Shown in pieces: positions 36,066 through 45,357 of a DNA stretch of 64,000 nucleotides (position 1 is its first letter; every line of letters starts with the position of its first letter). The notes beneath the pieces are model-generated. The model was not told where the DNA came from. It ran no database searches and worked only from the letters and a program-made list of their open reading frames with translations. Location of the stretch: the NCBI RefSeq assembly GCF_006716085.1, contig NZ_VFON01000001.1, positions 1 through 64,000 on the forward strand, read 5' to 3'. Position numbers and translations under genes: made by a program. Source of the stretch: Leucobacter komagatae (GTDB lineage: Bacteria; Actinomycetota; Actinomycetes; Actinomycetales; Microbacteriaceae).

Positions 36066-37703
36066 GTGCGAGAAACGACCGCAGACCTGATCATTACGGG
36101 CGCGCGCGTGCACTCAATGGTGGCTGGCGACGGCTCTGACGCTTCACGCGCCATTGCCATCGCCGGTGGTCGAATTCTCGCGCTGGGGAAGCCCGAGGAA
36201 ATCGACGAAGCCTTCCGTGGCCCCCGCACCCGGGTGGACGACGCGAGCGGTTCGACGGTCACGCCGGGCCTCATCGATGCTCACTTGCACCCGATCCAGG
36301 GTGTCGAACTGTGCCAGGGCGCCGATCTCGGCGGCGTGCGAGACCTCCGCGAGCTGCGCACAGCGCTGCTCGCCGAGACCGAGCGGGTGCGCGCGGGAGC
36401 CAGTGGGGGCTGGGTCCGCGGGTGGAATCTCGACTACGCCGTGTTTGACGGCGCGCCGCTCACCTCGCAGTTCCTCGATGACGTCGTGGGGGAGTTGCCC
36501 GCGATGGTGTTCTTCTTCGACTTCCACACGGCGGTCGCGAGCACGGAGGCCCTGCGGCGAGCCGGTATCACCGGCGCACGCTCGTTCGAGGACACCTCGG
36601 AGATCGTTGTCGGCCCCGGGGGGACGCCGACCGGCGAACTGCGCGAGGACAGCGCGTACCAGCCGATCCTCGAGATCGCGCCGAAGCCGAGCCGTGAAGA
36701 GACGCTCGAGGCAGCACGTGCCACGTTCGCAAAGATGCGCCGCTCGGGCCTCACCGGCGGGTCGATCATGGACGGCAACACCGAGACCCTCGACCTGCTC
36801 GAGGCGCTCGATGGGACCGGCATGGGTCTGCCCGTGCGCATCGTGAGCGCGATGGACATTAAGCCGAGCTACTCCGCCGAGGTTCGTGCCGCGATCAAAG
36901 CGCAGGTTGACCGAGGCGGTAGCCGCTGGCGCGGCGGCGTCATCAAGCTCTACGCTGATGGCGTGATCGATACTGGCGCCGGCTGGCTCTATGAGGCCGA
37001 CGCCGACGGCGACGGCACGACTGGGTTCTGGCCCGACCAGGCTGATTTCGCTGCGACCGTTCGCGAATTTACCCAGGCGGGCTTCCAGATCGCGACCCAC
37101 GCTATTGGTGACCGCGCGGTCGGCGAGACGATCACCGCGTACGAAGCGGCTGGCCCGATCGCGCGCACCGGGGTGCCGCACCGCATCGAGCACCTCGAAA
37201 CGCTCACCCCGGCCGATGTCGTGCGCCTCGCGGCGAGCGGGATCACGGCGTCCATGCAACTGCCGCACCTCCAGTGGCGCATCCCCGACGGGAGCGACGA
37301 GTGGGCTCGCCGCCTCGGCCCCGAGCGCGCATCGCGCGGCTGGGCGGCGGGCACGGTGCTCCGCGCGGGGGCCCCGCTCGCCCTCGGCTCGGACTGGCCG
37401 ATCGCCGACCTCGACGCGCGCGTGGGCCTCGCCTGGGCGATGCTCCGCCGCGCCCCGGGCGACACGGATGGCTTCGTCTACGAGCCAGCAGAACGACTTA
37501 CCGCCGCTCAGGCGCTCCACGGATACACCCGCGGTGCAGCGCTCGCACAGGGCGACGACGACCTCGGCATCATCCGTGCCGGTGCACACGCAGACCTCAC
37601 TGTGTGGTCTGAAGATCCGCTCGAGGTGCCAGGCGACGATCTCGCCAAGCTCCCCGTACGCGCGACGTATCTCGACGGGCTCCACACCTCCCACACCGAG
37701 TAA
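36066..37703 (+). CDS. YtcJ-type metal-dependent amidohydrolase
   Basis: This 545-residue protein belongs to the amidohydrolase_3 family, near N-substituted formamide deformylase. Metal motifs are TPGLIDAHLHPI (HxH), GGVIKLYADGVID (with the lysine), IATHAIGDRA, HRIEHLE and GSDWPIADLDA. A composite beta-sandwich domain is formed by the two ends. The start GTG 36066 has GGGGGACCACC upstream, a weak ribosome binding site. It is divergent from tetR and followed by a transporter, which suggests that the pair imports and hydrolyses one substrate. The substrate is unknown. Confidence 0.9.
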   Translation: MRETTADLIITGARVHSMVAGDGSDASRAIAIAGGRILALGKPEEIDEAFRGPRTRVDDASGSTVTPGLIDAHLHPIQGVELCQGADLGGVRDLRELRTALLAETERVRAGASGGWVRGWNLDYAVFDGAPLTSQFLDDVVGELPAMVFFFDFHTAVASTEALRRAGITGARSFEDTSEIVVGPGGTPTGELREDSAYQPILEIAPKPSREETLEAARATFAKMRRSGLTGGSIMDGNTETLDLLEALDGTGMGLPVRIVSAMDIKPSYSAEVRAAIKAQVDRGGSRWRGGVIKLYADGVIDTGAGWLYEADADGDGTTGFWPDQADFAATVREFTQAGFQIATHAIGDRAVGETITAYEAAGPIARTGVPHRIEHLETLTPADVVRLAASGITASMQLPHLQWRIPDGSDEWARRLGPERASRGWAAGTVLRAGAPLALGSDWPIADLDARVGLAWAMLRRAPGDTDGFVYEPAERLTAAQALHGYTRGAALAQGDDDLGIIRAGAHADLTVWSEDPLEVPGDDLAKLPVRATYLDGLHTSHTE

Positions 37704-37751
37704 TTCCATCCCACCCATCGAGCGGCACCGTCGCTCCCTCGAAAGGCCACC

Positions 37752-39131
37752 GTGGTCCAAAACACTGCACTGGCGCTGCTGCCAGTCATAACCGTCCTTG
37801 TCGTGTCGGTGCTCACCAAGCGAGCGCTCCTCGGCCTGTTCTCGGGCGCCATCGTCGGCGCGATCCTCATCGGCGGCTGGGGGTTCTTCGATTCCCTCGT
37901 CGGGCTCGTCGGTTCATCGCTGTCAAACGAGACCGTGCACTGGCTCGTGCTCGTCGTCGTGCTGTTCGGCATTCTCATCGCCTACTTCAACGTGTCGGGG
38001 GCGGTGAACGACTTTGCGAAGTGGACAGAGCGGTTCGTAAACTCCCGCCGCAAGTCGCTGCTGCTGACCTGGCTGCTGACGATCGCGCTGTTCATCGACG
38101 ATTACCTGAACGCGCTCACCGTCGGCACCTCCATGAAGCGCGTGACCGACCGCTACAACGTGCCCCGCACAATGCTTGGCTCGATCGTCAAGCTGACGTC
38201 GGCTCCGATCGCCGTGGTCATCCCGTTCTCGACCTGGGCGATCTTCTTCTCCGCGCTGCTCGAGCAAGACGGCGTCACGGTCAACGGCTCGGGCTTCGGC
38301 GCCTACATTGCAGGTCTGCCCTACGTCTTCTTCGGCTGGATCGCGCTCGCGGTTGGCCTGCTCCTCGCCCTCGGCGTGCTGCCGCTCGTTGGCCCGCTCA
38401 AGCGTGAGCAGCTGCGCGTCGACCGCACCGGCGACCCGCTGCCCGAGGGGCTTACCCCCGAAGAGCGCGCCTTCGAGCTCGCCGAAGACGGTGCCGAAAG
38501 CAAGCGCCCGCTTCCCTTCAACTTCCTGATCCCGATTATCACGCTCGTCGTCGTGACGATCCTTACCGAGGTCGACATCGTGAAGGGCGCAGCGGCTGCT
38601 GTCGTCGTCGCGATCATCCTCTACCTCGTCCAGCGCCGCATGACGTTCAAGGACGTCGTGGAGCAGGCGTTCGAGGGCATCATGAGCATGGCCTACGTCA
38701 TGGTGCTCTTCGTGCTCGCCTTTATGGTCCAGCAGATCAACATGGACCTCCAGCTCGCCGACTGGGTCATTGGCGCGACCGAGCCCATCATGAACGGCGC
38801 GCTGCTGCCCGCCATTGTGTTCCTCGTGTGCGGCCTGTACGCCTACGCCACGGGTGCGTTCTGGGACCTCGCGGCGGTCATCACGCCCGTCGTGCTGCCG
38901 CTCGCGATCGCCGTTGGCGTTGACCCCGTACTTGCCGGCGCAGCCGTGTTTTCGGGTGCTGCGCTTGGCTCCACGACTTGCCTGTACGGCGACGGCATGA
39001 TTCTCGCGTCGAAGTCGGTTGGCGTGAAGCCGTTGAACCTCATGCTCTCGATCCTGCCCTACGCAGGGTTCGCGGCGGCGCTGTCGTTCATCGCCTACCT
39101 CATCGCGGGCTACGTCTCCTTCGGGGGCTAG
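37752..39131 (+). CDS. NhaC-family Na+/H+ antiporter
   Basis: This 459-residue membrane protein has about 11-12 helices and the NhaC layout. LFIDDYLNALTVGTSMKRVTDRYNVPR holds the charged core residues (DD), and GAFWDLAAVITPVVLPLA and GAALGSTTCLYGDGMILAS are C-terminal family segments. It may be an antiporter of sodium or of an organic anion. The start GTG 37752 has AAAGG upstream. It is 48 bases behind the amidohydrolase, so the two are probably co-transcribed. Confidence 0.9.
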   Translation: MVQNTALALLPVITVLVVSVLTKRALLGLFSGAIVGAILIGGWGFFDSLVGLVGSSLSNETVHWLVLVVVLFGILIAYFNVSGAVNDFAKWTERFVNSRRKSLLLTWLLTIALFIDDYLNALTVGTSMKRVTDRYNVPRTMLGSIVKLTSAPIAVVIPFSTWAIFFSALLEQDGVTVNGSGFGAYIAGLPYVFFGWIALAVGLLLALGVLPLVGPLKREQLRVDRTGDPLPEGLTPEERAFELAEDGAESKRPLPFNFLIPIITLVVVTILTEVDIVKGAAAAVVVAIILYLVQRRMTFKDVVEQAFEGIMSMAYVMVLFVLAFMVQQINMDLQLADWVIGATEPIMNGALLPAIVFLVCGLYAYATGAFWDLAAVITPVVLPLAIAVGVDPVLAGAAVFSGAALGSTTCLYGDGMILASKSVGVKPLNLMLSILPYAGFAAALSFIAYLIAGYVSFGG

Positions 39132-39161
39132 CACCGCGCCGGTTCACGGTCGGCCACGACT

Positions 39162-39197
39162 GGGGCGCCCCGTGCCGCGAGAGCGGTGGGGCGCCCC
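39162..39197 (+). terminator. terminator after nhaC
   Basis: GGGGCGCCCC occurs at 39162-39171 and 39188-39197; each copy is self-complementary and they pair with each other. The second is followed by TTGT. Confidence 0.65.
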
Positions 39198-39274
39198 TTG
39201 TCGTTGTGCGGCGTACACAGAGCGTTGATAGGTTGGCACGAGAACCCCATCAAGCGACCCCACGGAGGCCACGC

Positions 39275-39754
39275 ATGCGCGCACCACTCACCTCGCTCTC
39301 GCAGTACCAAACTTCGCGCCGGCGCGCGGGTGGCGCAGCTGCGGCGCTCGCGATCACGGCGGGTCTCCTGCTATCGGGCTGCACGTCGCCGAGCGCGGCC
39401 CCCGAGACGAGCGACCCGGGCGGCGTCGTCGTGATCCCGGAGACCGCGGCGGCGGGCCAGATCGAGTGGGCTCTCGGCCTGCTGAACGCCGATACCGACG
39501 TGACCGTCGACCAGCTCGAGGGCCGGTTCACGAAGGAGTTCCTCGCGCAGGTGTCGGTGGAAGATCTCGCGGCGCAGCTGAACGAGGGCGTTCGACCCCT
39601 GAAGCCCTTTAAGACCACTGCGTACACCGATGTGAGCGACGTGCTTGGCGCGGCACGAATCACCGCCGCGAACTCCGAATCGTTCTCGCTCGAGGTGCGG
39701 GTCGAGCCCGACGGCACGATCTCCGAGATGCTGATCCGCCCGGCAGCGAACTAG
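39275..39754 (+). CDS. lipoprotein, LpqF N-domain-like
   Basis: This 159-residue protein has an Arg-rich n-region, a hydrophobic stretch and the lipobox LLSGC (C36). The mature part reads VTVDQLEGRFTKEFLAQVSVEDLAAQLNEG, which resembles the small NTF2-like domain that precedes the beta-lactamase-like domain in actinobacterial LpqF/Cpe proteins. Here that domain stands alone. It starts at ATG 39275 after CGGAGG. Confidence 0.7.
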   Translation: MRAPLTSLSQYQTSRRRAGGAAAALAITAGLLLSGCTSPSAAPETSDPGGVVVIPETAAAGQIEWALGLLNADTDVTVDQLEGRFTKEFLAQVSVEDLAAQLNEGVRPLKPFKTTAYTDVSDVLGAARITAANSESFSLEVRVEPDGTISEMLIRPAAN

Positions 39755-39757
39755 CGG

Positions 39758-40435
39758 CTACGAGAGCTGCGCGGCGACCGCGCGCAGCACGTCCTCGGGG
39801 GCGATATCCGTGCTGAACGAAGTGACGACAACGCGCGATGCGCCGCGCTCGCCGCCAAACCACGGGGCGAACCTGCCCAGTAGGTCAGTCAGTTCGCGCT
39901 CGAGCTCTTCGAACGCGTGATTGTCACCGAACTTCATCCAGCGGCGCAGCGCGGCGTTGTGAACGGCGACGATCGCGGCGGCGGCAGCGATCGAACCCCA
40001 GTCCGGGGTGCCAGGGGCGGCGACCCGCGCGAGGTAGCGCTGGAACATGCGCTCGTAGCGGTGAGTGATGACGAGCTCGCGCTCGCGGAGTAGGGGAGTG
40101 CTGCGGAGCAGCTGCGAGCGCATCCTGGCGGTCACGGGGTCGCGCGTGAGTACGCGCGAGACCTCGAGTGTGCCCTGGGCGATGGTCGCCGACGCGCTGA
40201 GCTCTGAGGCATCGAGCTGCTCCTGCAGCTGGCTGAGCGCGAGGTCGTGGTCGGCGAAGACGACGTCTTCCTTGCTGCCGAACCGCCTGAAAAAGGTGCT
40301 GCGACTCATGCCGATCGCGTCAGCAAGGCTGCTCGTCGTTGTCTGCTCGTAGCCGTGCTCGGTGAGGTAGCGCACCGCTGTCGCCTGCGGTGACGCCGCT
40401 GCCGTTGTCTGCGGGGGCGCGTTCCTGTCGCTCAT
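39758..40435 (-). CDS. TetR-family transcription repressor
   Basis: This 225-residue protein has the TetR helix-turn-helix at about 20-65 (YEQTTTSSLADAIGMSRSTFFRRFGSKEDVVFAD in parts). It is divergent from the acyl-CoA dehydrogenase gene, and the 180 bases between carry repeated GAGAC half-sites, so it probably represses that gene in answer to an acyl-CoA or fatty acid. TAGCTT 6 bases before its ATG suggests a leaderless mRNA. Its 3' end is 3 bases from the lipoprotein gene. Confidence 0.9.
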   Translation of the reverse strand: MSDRNAPPQTTAAASPQATAVRYLTEHGYEQTTTSSLADAIGMSRSTFFRRFGSKEDVVFADHDLALSQLQEQLDASELSASATIAQGTLEVSRVLTRDPVTARMRSQLLRSTPLLRERELVITHRYERMFQRYLARVAAPGTPDWGSIAAAAAIVAVHNAALRRWMKFGDNHAFEELERELTDLLGRFAPWFGGERGASRVVVTSFSTDIAPEDVLRAVAAQLS

Positions 40436-40457
40436 GAGTGAAAGCTAGCACAGGGGT

Positions 40458-40555
40458 GAGACGCGGTCTCGCATATGTTTTGGCAGCCGCAAGCGGAATT
40501 CTCGGGTCTCAGCCTCTGGGTGTCCTTGCTTTGAGACTGAGTGTCAGGCATACTT
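40458..40555. promoter_or_regulatory. promoter and repeated GAGAC half-sites
   Basis: GAGAC at 40458, GTCTC at 40466-40470 (a 13-base palindrome together), GTCTCA at 40506 and TGAGAC at 40532 form two inverted pairs. TTGCTT (40526-40531) and ATACTT (40550-40555), 18 bases apart, are the likely promoter of the dehydrogenase. The last half-site abuts the -35. These are likely binding sites of the divergent TetR. Confidence 0.5.
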
Positions 40556-40615
40556 CTGGTGACGCGCGCCGCGACCCCTGGCGCGCACCGGACGACAAAC
40601 GATGGAGTGTCGAGT

Positions 40616-42373
40616 ATGGCAATCGCAAATTTCGCCCCGCAGAGTGTTCCCGACGCTGCGACGTACGTGCCGCCTGTCGCGGACTACGCCTTCTTGCTCG
40701 GCGAGGCCTTCGGAACCGATGTGGTGGCCCGCGCCACCGGCGGCGCGCTCAGCGCCTCAGACGCGGGTGACGCCCTTGAAGCGGCTGGCGAGTTCGCCGC
40801 CGAGGTGTTCGCGCCGCTGGATCGCGTCGGCGACCAGCAGGGCTCGCAGCTCGTCGACGGAAACGTGCGCACGCCCGACGGCTTCAAGGAGGCCTACAAG
40901 TCCTTCGCCGAGGCGGGCTGGGTGTCGGCCTCGGTCGCTGAGGAGGCCGGGGGAGACGGGCTTCCCGGATCCGTCACTGCCGCGCTCTCGGAGTTCTGGA
41001 ACGCCTCGAACGCCGCCTTTGCGCTCTGTCCCGGCCTGAGCCACGGTGCGATCCGAGCTATCCAGGCGAACGCCTCTGACGAGATTCGCGCGGCCTACCT
41101 CCCGAAGCTTGTGAGCGGCGAGTGGACCGGCACTATGAACCTCACCGAGCCGCAGGCCGGCAGTGACCTTGGCGCCGTGCGCACGATGGCGCGCGACAAC
41201 GGTGACGGCAGCTGGGCCGTGAGCGGCCAGAAGATTTTCATCACCTGGGGCGACCACGACGTCGCCGACAACATCGTCCACCTCGTCCTCGCCCGCACAG
41301 AGGGTGCGCCCGAGGGGCACCGCGGCCTGTCGCTCTTCGTCGTGCCGAAGTTCACACTCGACGCAGCCGGCGCTCCGGGCGAGCGGAACTCCGTCGTGAC
41401 GGTTGGCCTCGAACACAAGCTTGGCATCCACGCGAGCCCGACCTGCGTGCTGCAGTTCGAAGACGCGACGGGCTACCTCGTCGGCGAGCTCAACCAGGGC
41501 CTCATGGGCATGTTTGTCATGATGAACGAAGCGCGCGTCGGCATCGGCGTGCAGGGCCTCGGCGTCGCAGACCGCGCCTACCAGCGCGCGCTCTCGTACG
41601 CGCACACCCGCGTGCAGGGCGCCGTGCTCGGCTTGCCAGACGGCACGCCGATCGCCGGTCACCCCGACGTTCGTCGCCTGCTGCTGTCGATGTCGAGCCG
41701 CATCTCTGCGATGCGGGCATTCTCCGTGCTCGTCGGCGACGTGCACGACCGCGCCGAATCCGATGGCACGGGGGCACTTGCAGAGCTCTTCGTTCCTATT
41801 CTCAAGTCGTGGCTCACCGAGCAGGCAGTGCACGTGTCGTCTGACGCTGTGCAGGTGCACGGCGGTATGGGGTTCATTGAGGAGACCGGCGCGGCGCAGC
41901 ACTTCCGCGACTCGCGCATCCTGCCCATCTACGAGGGCACCACAGCGATCCAGTCGAACGACCTCGTCGGGCGCAAGGTGCTCCGTGACGGTGGTCAGAC
42001 GATCGGGCAGGTGTTCGCGATGATTCGCGAGCAGCTCCAGGCGCTCACCGCGACGGGCGACACCACCGCGACCCGCGTGGCAGAGCGCACCGAGCGGGCC
42101 GTGGCCTCCGCCGAGCGCGCGACGCAGGCGCTCCTGGGGTTCGCGTCGAGCCCGCGCGACGCGTTCGCGGTGTCGGTGCCGTTCCAGGAGATGCTCGCGA
42201 CCCTCGTTGGCGGGTGGATGCACGCGACGATCGCGACCGCGGTGCTCGGGCACAGCGAGCGCTCGGCCGACGACGTGCGCCGCCTCAGCGAGGCCGACTT
42301 CTACAGCGCGCACCACCTCGCGCAGGTGCACGCGCTCGCAGAGACCGTCGCGGCTGGCGAGATCGGCGAGTAG
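40616..42373 (+). CDS. acyl-CoA dehydrogenase, DmdC-like large type
   Basis: This 585-residue flavoprotein is of the long acyl-CoA dehydrogenase type that includes 3-methylmercaptopropionyl-CoA dehydrogenase. FAD-binding and catalytic parts are TMNLTEPQAGSDLGAVRTMA, ITWGDHDVADNIVHLVLART, VHGGMGFIEETGAAQHFRDSRILPIYEGTTAIQSNDL. The extra C-terminal domain of about 130 residues is typical of this group. The start ATG 40616 has GGAG upstream. The substrate is not certain; a fatty acyl-CoA is as likely as a sulfur compound. Confidence 0.9.
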   Translation: MAIANFAPQSVPDAATYVPPVADYAFLLGEAFGTDVVARATGGALSASDAGDALEAAGEFAAEVFAPLDRVGDQQGSQLVDGNVRTPDGFKEAYKSFAEAGWVSASVAEEAGGDGLPGSVTAALSEFWNASNAAFALCPGLSHGAIRAIQANASDEIRAAYLPKLVSGEWTGTMNLTEPQAGSDLGAVRTMARDNGDGSWAVSGQKIFITWGDHDVADNIVHLVLARTEGAPEGHRGLSLFVVPKFTLDAAGAPGERNSVVTVGLEHKLGIHASPTCVLQFEDATGYLVGELNQGLMGMFVMMNEARVGIGVQGLGVADRAYQRALSYAHTRVQGAVLGLPDGTPIAGHPDVRRLLLSMSSRISAMRAFSVLVGDVHDRAESDGTGALAELFVPILKSWLTEQAVHVSSDAVQVHGGMGFIEETGAAQHFRDSRILPIYEGTTAIQSNDLVGRKVLRDGGQTIGQVFAMIREQLQALTATGDTTATRVAERTERAVASAERATQALLGFASSPRDAFAVSVPFQEMLATLVGGWMHATIATAVLGHSERSADDVRRLSEADFYSAHHLAQVHALAETVAAGEIGE

Positions 42374-42479
42374 TTCGATCCCTCTCGCGTGACGCAGGGC
42401 GCCTGTCACTTGGGTGGTGGGCGTCCGCTTGCGTTTTCGCGCCGGGCCTCGTCGTCGGCCGGGCTGCGTGTACGAGTTG

Positions 42480-43415
42480 TTAGACCTGCACCGTGTGCTT
42501 TGAATCGAGCGCGCTGATCGAGCGCCGCACGGCCTCGGCGAGCTGCCGCACCGCGGCACTCGGGCCGGCGGGCCCCGCGGGGGCCGCAAGCAGCAGCTCG
42601 CGCGTGAACCTGTCGTCGGCGATGGGCCGAAGCACGACGCCCTCTGGGGCGCTACTTCGCATGAGCGAGGGGACGAGGGCCACGCCCATGTTCGCCGCGA
42701 TGAGACCGAGTACCACGGCGTAGTCGTCGGTGCGCACGGGCACGTTGAGCTTCACGCGGGTCTCGTCGAACAGTTCGCGCACGAGGTCGTCGAGCGTGTC
42801 GCCCGGCGTCGACCCCATCACCCAGTTCGCGCTGCCAAGCTGCAGCAGCGTGGCCGTGTCGAACTCCTCAATGTTCGCGAGTTCATGGTGCGCCGGCAGG
42901 GCGAGCAGCATCGGGTCGGTGAACACGTGGGTCGTGTGCACTTCTGACCTGAGGGGCAACGCGTAGCTGCCCGCCGCGTACACGAGTGCGGCGTCGAGCG
43001 TGTGCTGGTTGACGCCGCCGACGAGCGGCATGACCTCCGCGAGGGTGGCATCGAGCTCGATGCCGAGCTCCGAGAGGCGCGTGGCGATGCCGGGCAGGAT
43101 CCGCGCCGCCGCGGTCGGAAAGATCCCGAAGCGGAGCCGAACGTGCCCCAGTTCGGCGAGGTCCCGCACGTCGGTGAGCGTGCGATCGGCCAGGCCGAGA
43201 ATCTCCTCGCCGCGCTCAAGCATGAGGAGGCCTGCATTCGTGAGGCGGGAGCCTCTGCTGCTGCGCGCGGTGAGCTCCGTGCCGACGAGCCTGTCGAGGT
43301 TCTTGAGGTGGTAATCGACCGTTGGCTGGCTCCACCCGAGCCGGGCTGCCGCGCGGGCGACGGAGCCCTCGGCGGCGACCGCGCTGAGTGCCTGAAGCTG
43401 GCGGAGATCGATCAT
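42480..43415 (-). CDS. LysR-family transcription regulator
   Basis: This 311-residue regulator has the LysR helix-turn-helix at residues 1-60 (RQLQALSAVAAEGSVARAAARLGWSQPTVDYHLKNLDRLVG in parts) and a substrate-binding domain at about 90-295. I chose ATG 43415 because a longer frame would cross the divergent promoter. It faces the decarboxylase gene across 114 bases that carry a large dyad, the classic LysR arrangement, so it likely activates that gene. The inducer is unknown, perhaps a basic amino acid. Confidence 0.9.
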   Translation of the reverse strand: MIDLRQLQALSAVAAEGSVARAAARLGWSQPTVDYHLKNLDRLVGTELTARSSRGSRLTNAGLLMLERGEEILGLADRTLTDVRDLAELGHVRLRFGIFPTAAARILPGIATRLSELGIELDATLAEVMPLVGGVNQHTLDAALVYAAGSYALPLRSEVHTTHVFTDPMLLALPAHHELANIEEFDTATLLQLGSANWVMGSTPGDTLDDLVRELFDETRVKLNVPVRTDDYAVVLGLIAANMGVALVPSLMRSSAPEGVVLRPIADDRFTRELLLAAPAGPAGPSAAVRQLAEAVRRSISALDSKHTVQV

Positions 43416-43450
43416 GTGGGCTCCCGGAATAGCTGAGGTTGCGGCGAAGA

Positions 43451-43496
43451 ATTCAGCGCCCTGATACATACAGTATATGTCTCTAGGGAGCTGAAT
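43451..43496. promoter_or_regulatory. nested dyad between lysR and the decarboxylase gene
   Basis: Outer arms ATTCAGCGCCCT (43451-43462) and AGGGAGCTGAAT (43485-43496) pair with one mismatch. Inner arms ACATA (43466-43470) and TATGT (43476-43480) form a T-N11-A-like LysR box. The whole is likely the LysR operator. Confidence 0.7.
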
Positions 43497-43529
43497 CGGG
43501 GGTTCTCCTGTGAGCTGCGCGAGGCCACT

Positions 43530-45059
43530 ATGAAAGGTATGCCTATTGAGAATCATGTGACCCAACAGGACGCTCCCTACGCGTCCGCGCTCGAACGTTA
43601 CGCAGACGCCGGTCCGCAGAGCCTCATGGTCCCTGGGCACGGCTGTGCGCCGGAGGCGGGCGGCGAGCACCTCGCTAAGCTGTTCGGTGACCGTGCAGTG
43701 CAGCTTGACGTGCCGCTCATGCTCGACGGGATTGACCTCGGGCCAGGATCCCCTCTCGCGCAGGCGCTCGAGCTCGCGGCCGGCGCGTGGGGCGCTCGCC
43801 GCACCTGGTTCCTCACGAACGGCGCTTCGCAGGGCAACCGCACGGCTGCCTTCGCTGTCCGCGGCCTCGGCGAGCGCGTGCTCATGCAGCGCAGCTCGCA
43901 CTCAAGTTTCACCGACGGCGTGCTGCTCGCGGGCCTCATCCCCGCGTTCGTCGCGCCGAACGTCGACCACGACCACGGCATCGCACACGGCCTCACCCCC
44001 GAGGTGCTTGACGAGGCGCTCTCGACCGAGGCTGATGCTGGCCGCGCGGTGCAGAGCGTCTACGTGGTGTCGCCGAGCTACTTCGGGTCGACCGCGGATG
44101 TCGCTGGCCTCGCCCGCGTCGCGCACTCGCACGGCGCGGCCCTCATTGTCGACGGCGCGTGGGGCGCACACTTCGGGTTCCATGACGACCTCCCCGAGTC
44201 GCCCGTTCGGCTCGGCGCGGACCTGGTCATCTCGAGCACGCACAAGCTCGCGGGCTCGTTCACGCAGTCGGCAATGCTGCACATGGGCGACACCGAGTTC
44301 GCCGATCGGCTCGAGCCGCTCGTGAACCGCTCGTACACGATGACCGCGTCGACCTCCGCGAGCGCCCTGCTCATGGGGTCGCTCGACTCGGCCCGTCACG
44401 CGCTCATGAACGGGAAAGAGCAGATCGGGCGCTCGATCGAGCTCTCGGAGGAGTTCCGCGAGCGGCTTCGCGCGAGCGAATACTTCACCGTGATCAGCGA
44501 CGATTTTGGCGACTTCCCTGACATCGTGAGTGTCGACCCGCTGCGCATCCCGATCGACGTGTCGCGCCTCGGCAAGAGCGGCCACTGGGTTCGGGATCGC
44601 ATGATCTCTGAGTACGGTGTCTACTTTGAGATGTCGACGGCCACGACAATCGTTGCGGTGATCGGCGCTCTTGCCACCCCCGACATCGACCGCGTCATGG
44701 CGGGTCTCGAAGCGGTTGCCGCTGAGGCACTCGAGAGCAACGGCGGACCGAGCGAGCTTGGCGCGTTCCCGGAGCTTCCGGAGGCGGGCACGCTGCGCAT
44801 GCTGCCGCGCGCCGCCTTCTTTGCGGAGAGCATCGTCGTGACAGCGCACCAGGCGATCGGTCAGATCTCGGCAGACACGCTCGCGGCGTACCCTCCCGGC
44901 ATTCCGAACCTCGTGCCCGGCGAGGAGATCACGGAGGAGACCGTGACGTTCCTGCAGGCCGTTGCCTCGTCGCCGACGGGGTACGTGCGCGGTGCGGCGG
45001 ACCCGCTCGTCGCGACGTTCCGCGTCGTACGCGACCCCCTCACGGCGAGCGCCAACTAA
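43530..45059 (+). CDS. Orn/Lys/Arg decarboxylase family protein (PLP, fold type I)
   Basis: This 509-residue PLP enzyme belongs to the major-domain family of bacterial ornithine, lysine and arginine decarboxylases, in the short Gram-positive form. PLP contacts are TNGASQGNRTA, RSSHSSF, VDGAWGAHFGF, and the Schiff-base lysine is K239 in SSTHKLAGS. The C-terminal Orn_DC_C-like domain covers about residues 400-490 (LPRAAFFAESI, ISADTLAAYPPGIPNLVPGE). Its product would be a polyamine precursor such as cadaverine or agmatine. I chose ATG 43530 with GAGG upstream; ATG 43539 is also possible. Confidence 0.9.
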   Translation: MKGMPIENHVTQQDAPYASALERYADAGPQSLMVPGHGCAPEAGGEHLAKLFGDRAVQLDVPLMLDGIDLGPGSPLAQALELAAGAWGARRTWFLTNGASQGNRTAAFAVRGLGERVLMQRSSHSSFTDGVLLAGLIPAFVAPNVDHDHGIAHGLTPEVLDEALSTEADAGRAVQSVYVVSPSYFGSTADVAGLARVAHSHGAALIVDGAWGAHFGFHDDLPESPVRLGADLVISSTHKLAGSFTQSAMLHMGDTEFADRLEPLVNRSYTMTASTSASALLMGSLDSARHALMNGKEQIGRSIELSEEFRERLRASEYFTVISDDFGDFPDIVSVDPLRIPIDVSRLGKSGHWVRDRMISEYGVYFEMSTATTIVAVIGALATPDIDRVMAGLEAVAAEALESNGGPSELGAFPELPEAGTLRMLPRAAFFAESIVVTAHQAIGQISADTLAAYPPGIPNLVPGEEITEETVTFLQAVASSPTGYVRGAADPLVATFRVVRDPLTASAN

Positions 45060-45144
45060 GTACAAGATCTGGTCGGGCCGGCTCGCGCGCTGGGAAGCCT
45101 CGCGGGCCGGCGGGCCTGTGCTTGGCACCGCCGCCATCCGCTGA

Positions 45145-45215
45145 AGAGCCCCCTCCCCGCACAAGAGGTACTTCCCAACCGTTCGATTGGGGTAGGCCTG
45201 CGGGGAAGGGGCTCT
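45145..45215. repeat. 17-bp-arm inverted repeat with nested stem
   Basis: Arms 45145-45161 and 45199-45215 match at 16 of 17 positions (AGAGCCCC and CCCCGCA blocks). The 37-base loop contains its own small stem, CCCAA/TTGGG. It may act as terminator of the decarboxylase gene, 86 bases after its stop, but the complex fold is unusual. Confidence 0.65.
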
Positions 45216-45242
45216 CCTGTGCGGACGAGGCGTGGTGCCACC

Positions 45243-45276
45243 AGCCAGGCCAGGCAGGGCTCGTCTTGGCCTGGCT
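45243..45276. repeat. 10-bp-arm inverted repeat
   Basis: AGCCAGGCCA (45243-45252) pairs exactly with TGGCCTGGCT (45267-45276). It is the second of three hairpins in the 306-base gene-free stretch 45060-45366, where I found no coding frame with support. Confidence 0.55.
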
Positions 45277-45311
45277 TGGCTCGCGCGGGCGGGGCGTGCT
45301 GCCGCGTCCGG

Positions 45312-45357
45312 GCACAGCAAAGGGCGGGCCCGGCAAGAGCCGGCACCCGCCCTGTGC
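45312..45357 (-). terminator. terminator of the small membrane protein gene
   Basis: GCACAG (45312-45317) pairs with CTGTGC (45352-45357), and inside lie AGGGCGGG (45321-45328) with CCCGCCCT (45346-45353) and CCGGC/GCCGG. It follows the minus-strand gene that ends at 45367. Confidence 0.65.
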
